DNA of 64,000 nt. Source: Gracilibacillus caseinilyticus. GTDB taxonomy: Bacteria > Bacillota > Bacilli > Bacillales > Amphibacillaceae. The notes below the pieces were generated by a model. The model searched no databases. It had not been told where the DNA came from and saw only the letters and a list, made by a program, of their open reading frames with translations. The stretch covers positions 2,604,001 to 2,668,000 of the forward strand of contig NZ_CP095072.1 in the NCBI RefSeq assembly GCF_022919115.1, in the 5' to 3' direction. The translations under genes and the position numbers were made by a program. The stretch's first letter is position 1. Every line of letters begins with the position of its first letter. Positions 25,299 through 34,595 of the stretch are shown here, in pieces.

Positions 25299-28200
25299 TT
25301 GTTGCGATTTTTAATGGGTAGTGCGACAGTGAATAAAAGCGAGCAATGTTTACAAGAAATCAGACAAGAACTCAGGCAAGATCCCCAAGGTCCTTCCATT
25401 ATCTATTTAGTTCCAGATCAAATGACATTCCAGCAAGAATATGCGCTTTTAAATGGTGACGACATAAATGGTTCGATTCGTGCGCAGGTGTACAGCTTTT
25501 CACGGTTGGCTTGGCGTGTAATGCAGCTGACAGGTGGGGCAACCAAGAAATATATTACGTCCACCGGGATGCAAATGATGCTGAGAAAGATTGTCGAGGA
25601 GCGGACAGACGATTGGAAAGTCTTTCAAAAAGCAATCGAAAAGCAAGGTTTTATCGAACAGTTAGAGGAAATGATCACTGAATTTAAACGATATTGTGTG
25701 ACACCGGATCTTATTACGGCACAATTAGATGAAATGGATCGTTTCCAGCATAAAACTGTCGGAGAAGTGGCATTACATCATAAATTAGATGACTTATTAT
25801 ACATTTATCAAAGCCTGCAGCATGCATTGGCAGGGCATTATATGGATAGTGAGGATCAGCTGCAGCAGTTAGTAGAAAAACTCGAAGACACGAATTTTCT
25901 TGAGAATACGACTGTTTATATTGACGGTTTTCATCAGTTTACACCACAAGAATTACTAGTCATTGAGGTAATGATCAAAAAAGCCAAAAATGTGACGGTT
26001 ACGTTAACGTTAGAGGAACTGAACAATGAAGTGACGCCGTTAGACTTATTTTACCAAACAAAAGAAACCTATTATCAGTTACAACAACTGGCAGAACAAG
26101 CATCAGTCCCGGTGGAGATAGAATATGCAGATCAGAATGCGGAGACTAAAGATGCCTTTATTCATTTGGATCATCATTTTGACAGCCGGCCTGTACAGCC
26201 TTTTTCTGGTGAAGCGCCGATTCGGATTGCGGAAGCAGTACATCCGCGTGCAGAGGTGGAGGGGACTGCTCAGGAAATAGTACGGTTAGTGAGAGATCAG
26301 GGCTATCGTTATCGTGACTTGGCTATTTTAATACGCGAACCGGATGTGTACCATGATTTAATTACAACCGTTTTTCAAGATTATCAAATACCGATTTTCG
26401 TTGACGAGAAGCGTACGATGCTGAACCACCCTCTCATTGAGACCGTTCGCTCGTTATTAGATGTTGTGGAAGGGAATTGGCGTTACGATGCCGTTTTTCG
26501 TCTGTTAAAAGCTGGTTTTATTCCGCAAGGCGAGGGAGAATTCCGGCTGGATCAGGAAGCTATTGATGAGTTGGAAAATTATGTGCTGGAATATGGTGTC
26601 AGGGGCAGAAGCAGATGGTTATCAGATAAAGACTGGATTTTTCAGCGATTCAGAGGGTTTGATCAATCTACCCAGACGGATCGGGAATTAGTGGCGCAAA
26701 AACGCATCAATCATTATCGGGATAAAATTGCCGAGTCATTGACGAACATTGACACAAAGCTACGGACATTACCAACGATCCGTCAAAAAACAATTGCATT
26801 ATTCGAATGGCTTGAATCGATCGGTGCCCCTGCGCAATTAGAACAAATGCGGGAAGATTTCGATGCACAAGGACGGGTGGAGAAAGGCCGTGAGCAGGAC
26901 CAGGTCTGGGATGCGGTCATTCAGTTGCTGGAAGAAATAACGGAAGTAGCGGGCGAGGAGGAAATGTCGCTTTCCACCTTCCGAAATGTATTAGAATCCG
27001 GGTTCGATGCCCTGCGTTTTTCACATGTGCCTCCAAGTATTGATCACGTTGTGGTTGGTTCAATTGACAGATCGAGAATGCACGGTATTAAGACAGCTTT
27101 CTTGTTAGGTGTCAATGAAGGGACCTGGCCAATGAAACCAGGTAGCGATGGACTGATTACAGAGGAAGAGCGATCTGTGTTACAAACACATGGTTTAAAG
27201 CTGGCGGAAGGTAGTAAACGTCAGTTGTTGGATGATTGGTTCTACGTCTATTTAGCCTTTTCCTTGCCAGCGGATTATTTATGGATCAGTTATCCAATCA
27301 GTAATGAAGAGGGCAACCAAAAGGCTGCTTCCTCATTGATAAAGAGAATGGAAGAGTTATTTCCTCATCAACAGAGTCGATTATTTTTGCAAGATCCGGA
27401 GGAAATGACGGAAGCAAATCGATTTGTCACGACACCGAACAAAACACGAGGTGCGTTGACAGCACAATTGGCAAGAAAGCTGAGAGGTTACCCGATTGAA
27501 TCAATTTGGGAATCTGTGTTGAATTGGTTTATTGAGCATTCGGTCAAGCAACAGATTCATCAGCAAGTATTAAAGAGTTTGTTTTATCAAAATAAACCGG
27601 TGGATTTGGAAAAGGATACGGTTCAAGCATTATATGAGAAAGAAATCAATGCAAGTGTATCAAGGTTGGAAATGTATCATCGTTGTTCCTATCAGCATTT
27701 TGCCAGGTACAGCTTAGGATTGGAAGATCGTCCAACCTACAAGCTGGATGCACCTGATATTGGGCAATTATTCCATGAAGCATTAAAACAAATTACCGAA
27801 TGGATCCAGAAAGAAGGCAGGCAATTTGCAGATGTTTATGATCAGGATGCCAGGAAATATGCAAATCGTGCGGTAGGTGAGCTGGCGAATGTGCTGCAGC
27901 ATCAGATACTGCACAGTTCCAATCGTTATCAATATATCCAAAAGAAATTAGAGAGTGTCATCGCAAGAGCAACCTTTATATTAAGTGAACAAGCGCGGAA
28001 GACACACTTCGCCCCGGTAGGCTTAGAAGTTGGGTTTGGTTATCCGGATCAACTGCAGTCATTAACGGTACCGTTACCGAACGATCACACGTTATTGTTG
28101 CGTGGACGCATTGACCGAGTCGATCAAGCGTTTGAAAATGAACAATTATATTTGCGAATTATTGACTATAAATCCAGTGCAAAAGGGTTAAATCTAACGG

Positions 28201-28769
28201 AAGTGTATTATGGACTTGCACTGCAGATGCTAGCTTATTTAGATGTCGTATTACAAAATGCAGAAGGCTGGCTTGGACACCCGGCCTCACCAGCAGGGGT
28301 GCTTTATTTCCACGTCCATAATCCGATGATTTCAGCAGACGACTTTTTATCAGAAGACAAACTCGAACAAGAAATCTTCAAAAAATTCAAAATGAAAGGT
28401 CTGATGGTCGATCAGGAAGAGGTTGTCCGGATGATGGATACCACATTAGATTACGGCCGAAGTAATATTATTCCTGCTGGCTTCAGTAAAACAGGGTCCT
28501 TTTATAAAGGTTCACAAGTAGCGGAGCAAAATGTCTTTAACGAACTGCAAGGCTATATTCACCGATTAATGGAGAATGCCGGACTTGCGATTACAGAAGG
28601 TAAAGTGGATCTTAATCCATTTCAACAGCAGCAATTAACAGCCTGTACATTCTGTGATTTCCGTTCTGTCTGTCAATTTGATCCGACACTTGCGGAAAAT
28701 AATTATCGTAAATTAAAAGAAATGAAAGACGAAGAAGTAATCGAAGCAATCAAGCGGGGTGAAGCATAG
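25299..28769 (+). CDS. addB: AddB subunit of the AddAB helicase-nuclease
   Basis: AddAB processes double-strand breaks for RecA-dependent repair, stopping at Chi. AddB (1156 residues, the usual length) supplies the second nuclease and an iron-sulfur cluster. IIDYKSS carries nuclease Asp956 and Lys958. Cys796, Cys1116, Cys1119 and Cys1125 match the four [4Fe-4S] ligands of B. subtilis AddB. The N-terminal Walker A is degenerate: GSATVNKS at residues 7-14 instead of GxxxxGK(S/T), with Asn12 in place of Gly. AddB's ATP site is not the motor in B. subtilis, so the loss is tolerable. The start is TTG at 25299 with a weak upstream signal. Its TAG shares a G with the GTG start of addA. Confidence 0.95.
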   Translation: MLRFLMGSATVNKSEQCLQEIRQELRQDPQGPSIIYLVPDQMTFQQEYALLNGDDINGSIRAQVYSFSRLAWRVMQLTGGATKKYITSTGMQMMLRKIVEERTDDWKVFQKAIEKQGFIEQLEEMITEFKRYCVTPDLITAQLDEMDRFQHKTVGEVALHHKLDDLLYIYQSLQHALAGHYMDSEDQLQQLVEKLEDTNFLENTTVYIDGFHQFTPQELLVIEVMIKKAKNVTVTLTLEELNNEVTPLDLFYQTKETYYQLQQLAEQASVPVEIEYADQNAETKDAFIHLDHHFDSRPVQPFSGEAPIRIAEAVHPRAEVEGTAQEIVRLVRDQGYRYRDLAILIREPDVYHDLITTVFQDYQIPIFVDEKRTMLNHPLIETVRSLLDVVEGNWRYDAVFRLLKAGFIPQGEGEFRLDQEAIDELENYVLEYGVRGRSRWLSDKDWIFQRFRGFDQSTQTDRELVAQKRINHYRDKIAESLTNIDTKLRTLPTIRQKTIALFEWLESIGAPAQLEQMREDFDAQGRVEKGREQDQVWDAVIQLLEEITEVAGEEEMSLSTFRNVLESGFDALRFSHVPPSIDHVVVGSIDRSRMHGIKTAFLLGVNEGTWPMKPGSDGLITEEERSVLQTHGLKLAEGSKRQLLDDWFYVYLAFSLPADYLWISYPISNEEGNQKAASSLIKRMEELFPHQQSRLFLQDPEEMTEANRFVTTPNKTRGALTAQLARKLRGYPIESIWESVLNWFIEHSVKQQIHQQVLKSLFYQNKPVDLEKDTVQALYEKEINASVSRLEMYHRCSYQHFARYSLGLEDRPTYKLDAPDIGQLFHEALKQITEWIQKEGRQFADVYDQDARKYANRAVGELANVLQHQILHSSNRYQYIQKKLESVIARATFILSEQARKTHFAPVGLEVGFGYPDQLQSLTVPLPNDHTLLLRGRIDRVDQAFENEQLYLRIIDYKSSAKGLNLTEVYYGLALQMLAYLDVVLQNAEGWLGHPASPAGVLYFHVHNPMISADDFLSEDKLEQEIFKKFKMKGLMVDQEEVVRMMDTTLDYGRSNIIPAGFSKTGSFYKGSQVAEQNVFNELQGYIHRLMENAGLAITEGKVDLNPFQQQQLTACTFCDFRSVCQFDPTLAENNYRKLKEMKDEEVIEAIKRGEA

Positions 28770-31700
28770 TGCCGCAATGGACAAAAGAACAAGAAGATGC
28801 TATCTACCAATCAGGTAAAAATATTCTCGTGGCAGCAGCGGCAGGATCGGGAAAGACAGCGGTATTGGTCGAACGGATTATTAAAAAGCTGTTACACGAA
28901 GAGAAACCGGTCGATATTGATACGCTGTTAGTCGTTACCTTTACAAATGCGGCAGCACAGGAAATGCGTAATCGAATTGGTGCTGCCATTGAAGTGTCAC
29001 TAGAGGAAAATCCGCGTTCCTCACATCTGAAAAAACAATTATCATTGTTGCAGAGTGCGTCGATCTCTACCTTACACGCTTTTTGTATGGACTTAGTCCG
29101 TAAGTATGCCTATCAAATTGACATTGATCCCAACTTCCGAATTGCAGACAATATGGAAGCTGATCTGATCCGTCAAGATGTACTGGAAGAACTTTTTGAA
29201 ACGTGGTACGGCGAAGCGGATGAAGAACAGCAAGCTGCTTTTTTCTCTGTAGTTGACCGGTTTAGTAATGATCGAAATGATTTAGAAGTGGAATCGCTCA
29301 TTTTAAAAATGTATGAATTTTCAATCCAGCACCCGAGTCCAGATGACTGGCTTGATCAAATGGCAACTATCTATCAAGTCGATCCAGAGACAGATGAGAC
29401 GGAGATTCCATGGCTCCAATTGCTGAAACAAGAAGTAATCGAACAGCTGGATGTAATGGAACTGCTGGCAGATCAGGCCTTGGGTGTCACGAGAGAAAGT
29501 GATGGTCCTTATCATTATGCGGAAGCAATTGATGCGGATAAAGAAATGATTCAGCAAGCAAAAGGGGCGATCCAGATATCTTGGGATGAGGCGCGCTCTG
29601 TTTTTGCCGGAAGTAAATTTAAGGCATTGTCCCGTAAAAAGGTAGAATGTGATGAAGCCAAGAGAGACCAGGCCAAAGATTTACGAGATCAACTGAAAAA
29701 AAGGTGGGACAATATCGCGAAGAATTGGTTCACCCGGAGTTTACAGGCGCACATCACGGATATGCATGCTCTTTATCCGACGATTGTAAAATTAACGGAA
29801 ATGATCAAACAATTCAAAGCTGGTTATCAGGAAGCGAAGAAAGAAAAAGGCTTAGTAGATTTTGCGGATTTGGAGCATTTTGCATTAGATATTTTAATGA
29901 AGGATAAGTCATCGCGAGAGCCATCTTCTGTAGCAGTTGACCTGCAAAAGAAATATTCCGAGGTAATGGTCGATGAATATCAGGATACGAATATTGTACA
30001 GGAGACGATTCTTTCACTCGTGTCTGATCAACAATCAGGCGGGAACATGTTTATGGTAGGAGATGTGAAACAAAGTATTTATCGTTTCCGCCATGCTAAT
30101 CCAGCACTATTTATTGAAAAATACAACCGTTTTGCCAAACAGGATGATCCAGGCTATCGGATCGATTTGGCACGGAACTTCCGAAGCAGAAGGGAAGTGC
30201 TGACGGCAGCAAACTACATCTTCAGGCAATTATTCGATCCTGATGTCGGTGATATTGAATATGATCAAGATGCCGAATTAATCTATGGCAACACCGATTA
30301 TGAGAAAGTTCCATTTCCTAATGTCGATACCGAATTGTTGATCATTGATCAGGAAACGCAGGAAAGTGATCCGGCTGATCAGGAACTGGAGAGCGAAGAA
30401 GATCTGGAAAAGGCCCAGCTCGAAGCACGTGCATATGCAACGAAGATCAAACAGTGGATCGGTGCGAACGAGGAAGACGCCACTGAAATTATGGATAAAC
30501 AAACAGGACAGTCACGTAAGGTGGAATATCGGGATATCGTTATTCTGTTACGCTCGATGACATGGGCCCCAACCATTATGGAAGAGTTTAAGAAACAGGG
30601 AATCCCTGTATATGCCGAGTTGTCCTCCGGTTATTTTCAGGCAATCGAAATCCAGGTAATGATCAGCTTACTAAAAGTACTGGATAATCCAAGACAGGAT
30701 ATTCCGTTAGCCTCTGTGTTAAAATCACCAATCGTTGGCTTGAATGAAAATGACTTGACTCAGATCCGTCTTGCGAAAAAAGGAGCACCTTATTATGAGG
30801 CACTAAAGGCGTATCTGAAAGCTAATGAGCATACATCACTGGAACGATTTATGTCTCAATTAACTTATTGGCGGAAAGAAGCAAGACAAGGAGCGCTTTC
30901 CACATTAATCTGGGAGATTTTCCAGGAAACCGGCTACTATGATTTTGTCGGCGGAATACCAGGTGGACGACAGCGACAAGCGAACTTACGAGCTCTCTAT
31001 GATCGAGCCAAAAGTTATGAAGCAACGTCATTTAGAGGATTATTCCGTTTCTTACGCTTTATTGAGCGAATGGAAGAGAAGGGTGATGACCTTGGTGCAG
31101 CGAAAGCTCTCGGTGAACAAGAAGATGTGGTCCGTATCATGACCATTCATAAAAGTAAAGGATTGGAATTCCCGCTGGTAATCGTTGGAGCGGCGAACAA
31201 GCAGTTTAACCAGCAGGATATTCGGGAGAAGTACTTGCTGCATAAAGAACTTGGCTTTGCTTCGAAATATATTGATCCGGTCAAACGAATCATGTACCCA
31301 ACTTTAATTTATCACGGAATAAAGAAACAAATACAACGTGAAATGCTTGCAGAAGAAATGCGTGTACTGTATGTGGCGTTGACCCGTGCAAAAGAGAAAG
31401 TCGTGTTAGTTGGAACGGTTAACTCGTTTGTAAAGAAGAAAAAGAAATGGGCGAATATCTTGTCCCATAAGGACTGGGTGCTACCTTCCTATTACCGGCT
31501 TGAGTCATTGTCTTATTTGGATTGGATTGGTGCCAGTCTTGTTCGTCATCAAAGTGGTGAAGTACTTCGGGAACAGAACGATCCATTATATGTACCGAAT
31601 GATATAGCAGAGGACCTTTCCGTCTGGAAAATTGACCGGATTCATCAGAGTGAGTATCAGACAATTGACGAGAGTAATCAGGAAGAGATTGAAGCTATTC

Positions 31701-32473
31701 AAAAGGCGATTTACCAGTGGCATGGCCTTGAATTAGAAGATGAGCAATTAGCACAGCAAGTGAAGCGTCAATTGGAGTATCAATACCCTTATCAGGATTC
31801 TGTCTTTTACCGTGCGAAACAGACTGTAACAGAAATGAAGCGACAGCATGAGGTGAAGGATGACTACAGTGCGCAGCAGATCATTGAACCATTTCGTGCC
31901 CCAATACGAAAGCGGCCACGATTTATGCATTCAGAGCAGAAGTTGACAAGAGCAGAAATCGGTACTGCCATGCACACAGTTATGCAGCACATTCCGTTAT
32001 CATCGGACTGGACAGCTTTATCTTTAGCAGAATATATTGCGCAGCTAGAGGCAAAGGAAATACTGACTGCTGATGAAGCGTCAGTCATAGACGTCGATGC
32101 GATATTGGCATTCTTTCAAACCGATATTGGTAAACTGTTAGTACAAGCAGAACACGTCGAACGCGAGATTCCTTTTAGTTTGACATTACCTGCTCAAGAA
32201 GTATATCCGAACTGGAGCGAACCTCAACAGGAGAGAATCTTTTTACAAGGGGTTATCGACTGTGTGATCAAGACGGAGCAAGGTTGGTTGTTATTAGATT
32301 ATAAGACCGATCAGATAACAGAAGATCACTCATCTGAATTAGAGCAAAAATTAATCAACCGTTACAAGGTGCAAATAGATCTTTATGCAAAAGCACTCGA
32401 AACTATTTGGAACCATCCTGTAACGGAAAAGTATTTATATTTCTTTGACAAGGCATTATTGGTACATGCATAA
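28769..32473 (+). CDS. addA: AddA subunit of the AddAB helicase-nuclease
   Basis: The 3'-5' SF1A helicase and nuclease subunit of AddAB, 1234 residues. Walker A AAAAGSGKT is at residues 22-30, motif Ia follows as TFTNAAAQEMR, motif II as VMVDEYQDTN, and motif VI as VALTRAKE. The C-terminal nuclease motif LLLDYKTD has Asp1177 and Lys1179. The GTG start overlaps the addB stop by one base (TAGTG), so the two are translationally coupled. In B. subtilis sbcD and sbcC follow; here the gerP operon follows directly in convergent orientation, with 13 bases between stop codons. Confidence 0.96.
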   Translation: MPQWTKEQEDAIYQSGKNILVAAAAGSGKTAVLVERIIKKLLHEEKPVDIDTLLVVTFTNAAAQEMRNRIGAAIEVSLEENPRSSHLKKQLSLLQSASISTLHAFCMDLVRKYAYQIDIDPNFRIADNMEADLIRQDVLEELFETWYGEADEEQQAAFFSVVDRFSNDRNDLEVESLILKMYEFSIQHPSPDDWLDQMATIYQVDPETDETEIPWLQLLKQEVIEQLDVMELLADQALGVTRESDGPYHYAEAIDADKEMIQQAKGAIQISWDEARSVFAGSKFKALSRKKVECDEAKRDQAKDLRDQLKKRWDNIAKNWFTRSLQAHITDMHALYPTIVKLTEMIKQFKAGYQEAKKEKGLVDFADLEHFALDILMKDKSSREPSSVAVDLQKKYSEVMVDEYQDTNIVQETILSLVSDQQSGGNMFMVGDVKQSIYRFRHANPALFIEKYNRFAKQDDPGYRIDLARNFRSRREVLTAANYIFRQLFDPDVGDIEYDQDAELIYGNTDYEKVPFPNVDTELLIIDQETQESDPADQELESEEDLEKAQLEARAYATKIKQWIGANEEDATEIMDKQTGQSRKVEYRDIVILLRSMTWAPTIMEEFKKQGIPVYAELSSGYFQAIEIQVMISLLKVLDNPRQDIPLASVLKSPIVGLNENDLTQIRLAKKGAPYYEALKAYLKANEHTSLERFMSQLTYWRKEARQGALSTLIWEIFQETGYYDFVGGIPGGRQRQANLRALYDRAKSYEATSFRGLFRFLRFIERMEEKGDDLGAAKALGEQEDVVRIMTIHKSKGLEFPLVIVGAANKQFNQQDIREKYLLHKELGFASKYIDPVKRIMYPTLIYHGIKKQIQREMLAEEMRVLYVALTRAKEKVVLVGTVNSFVKKKKKWANILSHKDWVLPSYYRLESLSYLDWIGASLVRHQSGEVLREQNDPLYVPNDIAEDLSVWKIDRIHQSEYQTIDESNQEEIEAIQKAIYQWHGLELEDEQLAQQVKRQLEYQYPYQDSVFYRAKQTVTEMKRQHEVKDDYSAQQIIEPFRAPIRKRPRFMHSEQKLTRAEIGTAMHTVMQHIPLSSDWTALSLAEYIAQLEAKEILTADEASVIDVDAILAFFQTDIGKLLVQAEHVEREIPFSLTLPAQEVYPNWSEPQQERIFLQGVIDCVIKTEQGWLLLDYKTDQITEDHSSELEQKLINRYKVQIDLYAKALETIWNHPVTEKYLYFFDKALLVHA

Positions 32474-32486
32474 GGAGTAATCCTCC

Positions 32487-32705
32487 TTATGCATTACCCC
32501 CAATTATCTGATCAACTGCATCTGGATCAACCGAGTTGGTAATGTTAAAACCAGTATTGGTGTTAGAGAAATCGCCATTATTATTGCCACCAGCACCATT
32601 TGCTGATTTTGACGCACTTTTTGGAGAAAGATAGAAACTGTCACCAAAATTAATAACACCACCACCAACACTATTTATTTTAATTGGTCCTACGATAGAA
32701 GGCAT
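32487..32705 (-). CDS. gerPF: Spore germination protein GerPF
   Basis: A small coat-associated protein (72 residues) needed for the spore coat to let germinants through. It has the GerPF/GerPA-type opening MPSIVGPIKINSVGGGVINFGDSF, then SPKSASKS, and a Gly/Asn-rich middle with the C-terminal DPDAVDQ. It resembles GerPA of the same operon. It is the last gene of the operon; its stop is 13 bases from that of addA. Confidence 0.93.
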   Translation of the reverse strand: MPSIVGPIKINSVGGGVINFGDSFYLSPKSASKSANGAGGNNNGDFSNTNTGFNITNSVDPDAVDQIIGGNA

Positions 32706-32720
32706 CCTTTCACAACCTTT

Positions 32721-33089
32721 CTAATTATCTTTTAGTATACGGATGTGTTTAATTTTCGATAGCGCGTTAATATGTTTGTTACTGCCAAGCTGAACGACAC
32801 TAGATGAGGAAACCCCGTTAATAAAAATGGTGGAAACGGATATGTTGGAATGGTAGTGGCAATGTTCACCAGTTACGATTTCAGGGTCTTGTATAGGATA
32901 GACCTCTGTGTTGAAAATTGGATATTGATCCAATTCAAATCCTTTGTCAGAGGAAATACCGCCTTCTTTTTGGACTGCGAGTACGTCTGCCTTTGGTTCA
33001 ATTTTCTTAGCATCACCAATTTGAAAGATCGAACTATAGGATAAACTCTCCATTTTTAATTGTTTGACTCTAGTCATTCGCGGAAACAT
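32721..33089 (-). CDS. gerPE: Spore germination protein GerPE
   Basis: A protein of 122 residues with the GerPE pattern: RVKQLKMESLSYSSIFQIGDAK at the start and a later SSSSVVQLGSNKHINALSKIKHIR. The SSxxQIGD-type motif recurs in GerPB, PD and PE. The gene overlaps the end of gerPD by about 20 bases; the first ATG (33089) has no strong signal, and a second ATG lies four codons on. Confidence 0.88.
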   Translation of the reverse strand: MFPRMTRVKQLKMESLSYSSIFQIGDAKKIEPKADVLAVQKEGGISSDKGFELDQYPIFNTEVYPIQDPEIVTGEHCHYHSNISVSTIFINGVSSSSVVQLGSNKHINALSKIKHIRILKDN

Positions 33090-33282
33090 CGGTTATCAAC
33101 TCTTGGTTTCTCGTATTCGTATTATCGCCCACTCCGACGACATAGGATTCCGGTGGTGTATCGAATAAAGATGCTAGATGGATCTCATGGCTGTCACCTA
33201 CAATAAAAAGTGAGGAAGAGGATACCCCAAGAATAGAAATATTTCCAACACCAATATTCCAGTTATTAACTTGATAGTGCAT
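33070..33282 (-). CDS. gerPD: Spore germination protein GerPD
   Basis: A protein of 70 residues. It has the GerPD-type WNIGVGNISILGVSSSSLFIVGDSHEIHLAS core. The ATG at 33282 follows AAGGGGTAA, and an upstream extension into gerPC is rejected because it lacks a signal. It overlaps gerPE by 20 bases, suggesting coupled translation. Confidence 0.88.
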   Translation of the reverse strand: MHYQVNNWNIGVGNISILGVSSSSLFIVGDSHEIHLASLFDTPPESYVVGVGDNTNTRNQELITDVSAND

Positions 33283-33287
33283 GCTTA

Positions 33288-33824
33288 TTACCCCTTTTGT
33301 TGATTTTCGAACCATTTTTTTAATCCTGTCTGCAATTCCTGTTGAACACTTGATAAGATATGCTGAGGCATTTGATCTGGTGGCACATTGGCCTGTTGAT
33401 AATGTGCGATGCGACTAGTCAGTTGTTGCCTTAAGTCCTTTAGCAATGTTTGACGGTAACTCTCATCTAAAGGATAGTGAAATTGCTCCTCTAACGATTG
33501 AATGTATGGAGGTAAGTCTTGATTGACATAGTTTTCTAATGTTTGATGGACGGAAGGCATTGGGCTGCCAGTTGCCTGAGGAATAGAGAAATCCTCCATC
33601 TGTTGTAAATCTTCAGGTGTTACCCCAATGTGTAAGGAGCCATCTAGCCGTTCGATTTTTAGCTGGTCAAAATGATATTCTAATTTTTCTATGTTTGTTT
33701 TTGGACCTGCTTGTTGCTGTTCGAGCTGCTGGATACGATTCTCTAAGGAGTTGATCTGCTGAGATTGATGCTGTACTTGCTGCTGCAGTTGATGAATGTA
33801 ATAAGACATCATGTGATAATCCAT
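33288..33824 (-). CDS. gerPC: Spore germination protein GerPC
   Basis: A protein of 178 residues. The N-terminal 20-50 region is a Gln-rich coiled coil (QQINSLENRIQQLEQQQ), followed by the GerPC core KIERLDGSLHIGVTPEDLQQMEDF. It is the only long protein of the operon and is thought to organise the small GerP partners in the coat. AAAGGAG stands before the ATG. Confidence 0.92.
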   Translation of the reverse strand: MDYHMMSYYIHQLQQQVQHQSQQINSLENRIQQLEQQQAGPKTNIEKLEYHFDQLKIERLDGSLHIGVTPEDLQQMEDFSIPQATGSPMPSVHQTLENYVNQDLPPYIQSLEEQFHYPLDESYRQTLLKDLRQQLTSRIAHYQQANVPPDQMPQHILSSVQQELQTGLKKWFENQQKG

Positions 33825-33848
33825 ATTGATTACTCCTTTCTGAGAATG

Positions 33849-34052
33849 TTAAAAAGGTGTCAATGGTACTAATGGTTCTGTAATTCCTTGGGGAACAGCT
33901 TCTTCCGCTGGCCCCTCAAATTGCCCAGTATTATATAGCTGAGACAAGGCTTGCATTTTTCCAGTGCTGCCGATTTGTAATACAGAGGAATTACTGACAC
34001 TTCCTACTTTCAAAAAATGAATATAAATCGATTGGTTAACCGTGATATGCAA
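33849..34052 (-). CDS. gerPB: Spore germination protein GerPB
   Basis: A protein of about 67 residues. The opening HITVNQSIYIHFLKVGSVSNSSVLQIGS, then ALSQLYNTGQFEGPAEEA and a Pro-rich C-terminus, is typical of GerPB. A TTG at 34052 is preferred because AGGTGA lies 7 bases upstream; the in-frame GTG at 34061 overlaps that signal. Confidence 0.88.
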   Translation of the reverse strand: MHITVNQSIYIHFLKVGSVSNSSVLQIGSTGKMQALSQLYNTGQFEGPAEEAVPQGITEPLVPLTPF

Positions 34053-34064
34053 AAGAATCACCTA

Positions 34065-34283
34065 CTAAATGCCCGAAATATTTTGATCAAATTGGTCATC
34101 ATCGACCATCGTTGTCTGGGCGTTTTCTAAATGAACACGAATGCCATCACCAGTATTAAACGAGCCTCCTCCAGCAAAGGTTTTTGCTTGTGTATAGGGC
34201 TGGATCCGGTAAACATCCCCGATATGAAAAATACTGGAAGAACCAATGTTAATTACTTTTACTGCACCAACAATCGCTGGCAT
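34065..34283 (-). CDS. gerPA: Spore germination protein GerPA
   Basis: A protein of 72 residues: MPAIVGAVKVINIGSSSIFHIGD, then a SKTFAGGGSFNTGD-like middle (KTFAGGGSFNTGD) and a C-terminal DQFDQN. It is the first gene of the operon, 37 bases downstream of a sigma-K-type -10 sequence. The third of three clustered in-frame ATGs is taken as the start because of its distance from AGGATG. Confidence 0.92.
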   Translation of the reverse strand: MPAIVGAVKVINIGSSSIFHIGDVYRIQPYTQAKTFAGGGSFNTGDGIRVHLENAQTTMVDDDQFDQNISGI

Positions 34284-34319
34284 AAACATCATCCTAACAT
34301 TGATACATCATTCCTTATT

Positions 34320-34347
34320 TAGTTTATGAATCTAGACCCAGTTTGTG
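34320..34347 (-). promoter_or_regulatory. Sigma-K promoter of the gerP operon
   Basis: Read on the minus strand, CACA at 34347-34344 (matching the -35 mACm) and CATAAACTA at 34328-34320 (an exact match to the -10 CATAnnnTA) are 15 bases apart. This is the mother-cell sigma-K pattern expected for gerP, and it lies 37 bases before gerPA. Confidence 0.8.
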
Positions 34348-34399
34348 AAACGAGTGTAAAAAAAACTTCGAAATACTAGTTTCTTCCAAATATTTAAAA

Positions 34400-34536
34400 T
34401 AAAGTGAGACTTCAATCAGTGGGGGGGTTGCCCCCCATTGATTGCTAGCGAAACTTATCAGGAAGTTATCGTCCGTTTATCCCCTACTTAGCTTCTTATT
34501 TATCTCTCGAATCTTGAAGTGGGGGTATTACGGACG
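34400..34536. ncRNA. Structured leader-like element, relative of the 117-bp repeat
   Basis: Two hairpins lie between the gerP promoter and the DUF418 gene. The first (34413-34444) pairs CAATCA-GTGGGGGG with CCCCCC-ATTGATTG. The second pairs CGTCCGT (34470-34476) with ACGGACG (34530-34536) and, inside, CCCCTACTT (34481-34489) with AAGTGGGGG (34517-34525), including one wobble. Read on the minus strand, GGACGATAACTTCCTGATAAGTTTCGCTA, the hairpin and GAAGTCTCACTTTA parallel the unit of the array at 19538. It could be a 5' leader RNA of the DUF418 operon or a dispersed repeat. It is not a riboswitch class I recognise. Confidence 0.55.
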
Positions 34537-34595
34537 GTTAGCTTCGTGATAAAATGAATGAACAATAGCTACCGTTAAAAAAAGGGGGAAAATCT

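Noticed and set aside
30345..30560. Frames of 60-74 codons on both strands within addA
   Set aside because: Out-of-frame shadows in an intact helicase gene.
34400..34536. TnpB/IS605-type guide RNA or transposon end
   Set aside because: The nested hairpins are suggestive, but no tnpA or tnpB fragment is present nearby and I see no diagnostic end sequence.
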